NCBI RefSeq assembly: GCF_003350405.1
Contig: NZ_QQAW01000005.1
Span: 124,001-188,000, forward strand
Origin: Gluconacetobacter liquefaciens
Lineage (GTDB): Bacteria > Pseudomonadota > Alphaproteobacteria > Acetobacterales > Acetobacteraceae
Length of the DNA: 64,000 bases
Direction of reading: 5' to 3'
Positions 62,273 through 64,000 of the stretch are shown here, piece after piece. Each line of letters opens with the position of its first letter. The first letter of the stretch is position 1. A program made the translations under genes and the position numbers. The notes under the pieces are model-generated. The model saw only the letters and a program-made list of their open reading frames with translations, was not told the DNA's origin and did no database searches.

Positions 62273-63927
62273 CGCGTCACCCATGCATCGTAAAGGCTGG
62301 TCACGTTCAGCGAGGGTTCGAGCCGCACGTCATGCACCGCGCGCGACAGGGCGAGGCGGGTGCTCTGCGGATAGGTCGTGATTTGCAGGAAGTTCTGTGC
62401 CGCAATCGTCTGGGCTTGCAGATACAGCGCGCGCCGTTTGTCCGGGTCGGTGGTCAGCAGGGCGTCGTTTACGATCTGGTCGAAGGTGGGATCGCTGAAA
62501 CCCGCCTCGTTCTGGTGGTGGCCGCCGACGCCGGCGGCGCCGAGAAAAGCGGAGGAAAAGACGATGCGCAGCACGTCGGCGGTGTTGGTGTTCCAGTAGC
62601 CGATGCGGACGTCGTAATCCCAGTGGCCCTCGCGTTCCTGGATCGACGTGTCGTCGCCATTCTCCAGCCGAACGTCGAAACCGGTGGTGCGTGCCGTGGC
62701 CTGAACCTGTTCCCACAGCGTGCGTTCGGCGGCGGAAAGCGAGGCCTTGAGCGGGATGTGGACAACCAGTGCGTGCCCGTCTCGGGTGCGGATGCCGTCC
62801 TCTGTGCGGCCGGTCCAGCCGGCCTGGTCCAGCAGGGTGCGCGCCCGGTCGGGGTCGTAATCGGCGTGATGTTCGAAGGTTGGGCTATAGAAAGGAGTGG
62901 TCGGGCTGAGCGGTCCGCCGGCGCGGCGGTAGTGGTGGAAGAAGACGCTGGCCAGCGCGCCGTCGATGTCGGCGGAGCGGATGAAGGCCTCGCGCACCCG
63001 GATATCGTCGAAGGGCGCGCGCTTGATGTTCAGCGTGCCGTTTGTAGGATTGCCGGGACGGTCGGCCATCAGCAGCCATAGGTCGGGATTGCGCTGTGCC
63101 GGGGTTTCGGCCTCGGGCGGCAGGGAGTCGATGACATCGACCTCGCCGGCTTGCAGGGCGGCGAAGCGCACCGAGGCTTCGGGGATAATGCGCCATTCGA
63201 TGCGGTCCAGGCGCGCCGGGCCGGTGTGGAGCGCTGTGGGCGGGCCCCAGCGATAGGCCGGATTGCGCTCCAGGACGATCTGGCTCTGGTGGTCCCAACG
63301 CACGATGCGGAACGGGCCAGATCCGACCGGATTCTGGCAGTTTTCGTCGCGCGGGCGGGCCAGGGCGCGGGGGGATTCGATGCCGAGGAAGCCCTGGGCC
63401 AGCACTTCGAGGAAGGCGGCATAGGGCGTTTTGAGATGCACCGCGGCCGTGTAGGCATCGATGATGTCGGTGCCGGCATATTGCTTGATGTAGCCGCCGG
63501 CGGTGCTGGATTGGGTGTGGGGATCGACCATGTGATCCAGGTTTGCGCGCACGGCCTCGGCGGTGAGTGGCGTGCCGTCGGTGAAGGTGACGTCGTGGCG
63601 CAGGTGGAAGATGTAGGTTCGTCCGTCCTCCGAGACCGTCCAGTCGGTGGCCAGCCAGGGCAGGATGTGGCCTGAACTGTCCATCGCCACCAGCGAATCG
63701 AGATATTGTTCGGCCAGGAAGACCTGCGGCATGTCGCCCTGCACGTGCGGGTCCAGGCAGATCGGTTCGCGGTCGGTCGCGTAGATCAGGGTGCCGCCCT
63801 GGACCGGTTCGTGCGCCTTGGCGTGGGAATCGTGGCGGCGGCACCCCGTTGTGGCCAGCAGCAACGCGGCGGCGCCCAGCCATAACGCGTGGCCCGAGAT
63901 GCGGCGGAGGGGAGGAGGCATCGACAT
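62269..63927 (-). CDS. ABC importer substrate-binding lipoprotein, peptide/nickel family 5
   Basis: 552 residues. Lipoprotein signal with lipobox ATTGC at about residue 29. SBP_bac_5 features: GGTLIYATDREPICLDPHVQ, LATDWTVSEDGRTYIFHLRH, the family signature DVTFTDGTPLTAEAVRANLD and NPVGSGPFRIVRWDHQSQIV. Binding proteins of this family take up di/oligopeptides, glutathione, nickel or opines; no residue settles the ligand here. First gene of the operon; its upstream region carries an AT-rich palindrome. Confidence 0.92.
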   Translation of the reverse strand: MSMPPPLRRISGHALWLGAAALLLATTGCRRHDSHAKAHEPVQGGTLIYATDREPICLDPHVQGDMPQVFLAEQYLDSLVAMDSSGHILPWLATDWTVSEDGRTYIFHLRHDVTFTDGTPLTAEAVRANLDHMVDPHTQSSTAGGYIKQYAGTDIIDAYTAAVHLKTPYAAFLEVLAQGFLGIESPRALARPRDENCQNPVGSGPFRIVRWDHQSQIVLERNPAYRWGPPTALHTGPARLDRIEWRIIPEASVRFAALQAGEVDVIDSLPPEAETPAQRNPDLWLLMADRPGNPTNGTLNIKRAPFDDIRVREAFIRSADIDGALASVFFHHYRRAGGPLSPTTPFYSPTFEHHADYDPDRARTLLDQAGWTGRTEDGIRTRDGHALVVHIPLKASLSAAERTLWEQVQATARTTGFDVRLENGDDTSIQEREGHWDYDVRIGYWNTNTADVLRIVFSSAFLGAAGVGGHHQNEAGFSDPTFDQIVNDALLTTDPDKRRALYLQAQTIAAQNFLQITTYPQSTRLALSRAVHDVRLEPSLNVTSLYDAWVTR

Positions 63928-63952
63928 GCTTTCGGGGATGAACCGCTAAAAA

Positions 63953-63992
63953 ATATCGTTAATTTCGTCCGGACTCTGACGATATTTATCGT
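63953..63992 (-). promoter_or_regulatory. Candidate operator upstream of the ABC importer operon
   Basis: ACGATA-tt-TATCGT (63979-63992) is a perfect inverted repeat, and a third TATCGT half-site lies at 63954-63959, 20 bases closer to the gene. The region is strikingly AT-rich. The arrangement suggests a repressor site over the promoter; the protein is unknown. Confidence 0.35.
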
Positions 63993-64000
63993 GTTATTTT

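Overview
The window is a GC-rich chromosomal segment of an alphaproteobacterium, most likely an acetic acid bacterium (Acetobacteraceae, Gluconacetobacter/Komagataeibacter-like). The basis is the codon bias, the alphaproteobacterial gene order secY-adk-rpsM-rpsK-rpoA-rplQ, a stand-alone hopanoid C-3 methylase (HpnR, typical of acetic acid bacteria and methanotrophs) and an L-idonate/polyol-type dehydrogenase beside a TonB receptor. The genus is an inference from protein character; no database was searched.

Layout. (1) 1-12450: the 3' part of an AsmA/YhdP-like envelope protein, rmuC, an OmpR-type response regulator with its histidine kinase, and a tripartite RND efflux operon (permease, membrane-fusion protein, NodT-type outer-membrane lipoprotein) coupled by ATGA overlaps. 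(2) 12559-40851: the large transcription/translation block, all on the + strand: rplKAJL-rpoBC; rpsL-rpsG-tuf; the S10 operon (rpsJ to rpsQ); the spc operon (rplN to secY-adk); and the alpha operon (rpsM-rpsK-rpoA-rplQ), closed by a textbook terminator. Strong hairpin terminators follow rpoC, tuf and rplQ. Candidate sigma-70 promoters lie before rpsL and rpsM. fusA is not between rpsG and tuf, and secE-nusG are not upstream of rplK. (3) 40852-64000: a mosaic of single accessory genes: a decayed cytochrome b561 gene, an exported phospholipase-D-like protein, an 8-oxoguanine-deaminase-like amidohydrolase, an exported isoaspartyl peptidase/asparaginase, phosphoglucomutase, a two-repeat periplasmic protein of unknown function, an ArsC-like thiol protein, a CopZ-like metallochaperone, HpnR, a small lipoprotein, a KefB/YbaL-type cation/proton antiporter preceded by the relic of a second one, an idonate-type dehydrogenase divergent from a TonB receptor, an aldo/keto reductase, and a four-gene oligopeptide-type ABC importer with a fused double ATPase.

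How it works together. The core block supplies RNA polymerase and most ribosomal proteins and is probably under autogenous control (L10-type leader between rplA and rplJ) and growth-rate/stringent control (GC-rich discriminators at the rpsL and rpsM promoters). The left flank is envelope and efflux defence with an adjacent two-component system as the plausible regulator. The right flank is catabolism, envelope lipid modification and import. I found no CRISPR array, prophage, insertion sequence, tRNA or rRNA. I did not find a convincing new multi-gene system; the most unusual features are the rearranged fusA and nusG contexts, the palindrome around the rpsM -10 box, duplicated ribosome-binding elements before rplP, and two gene relics.
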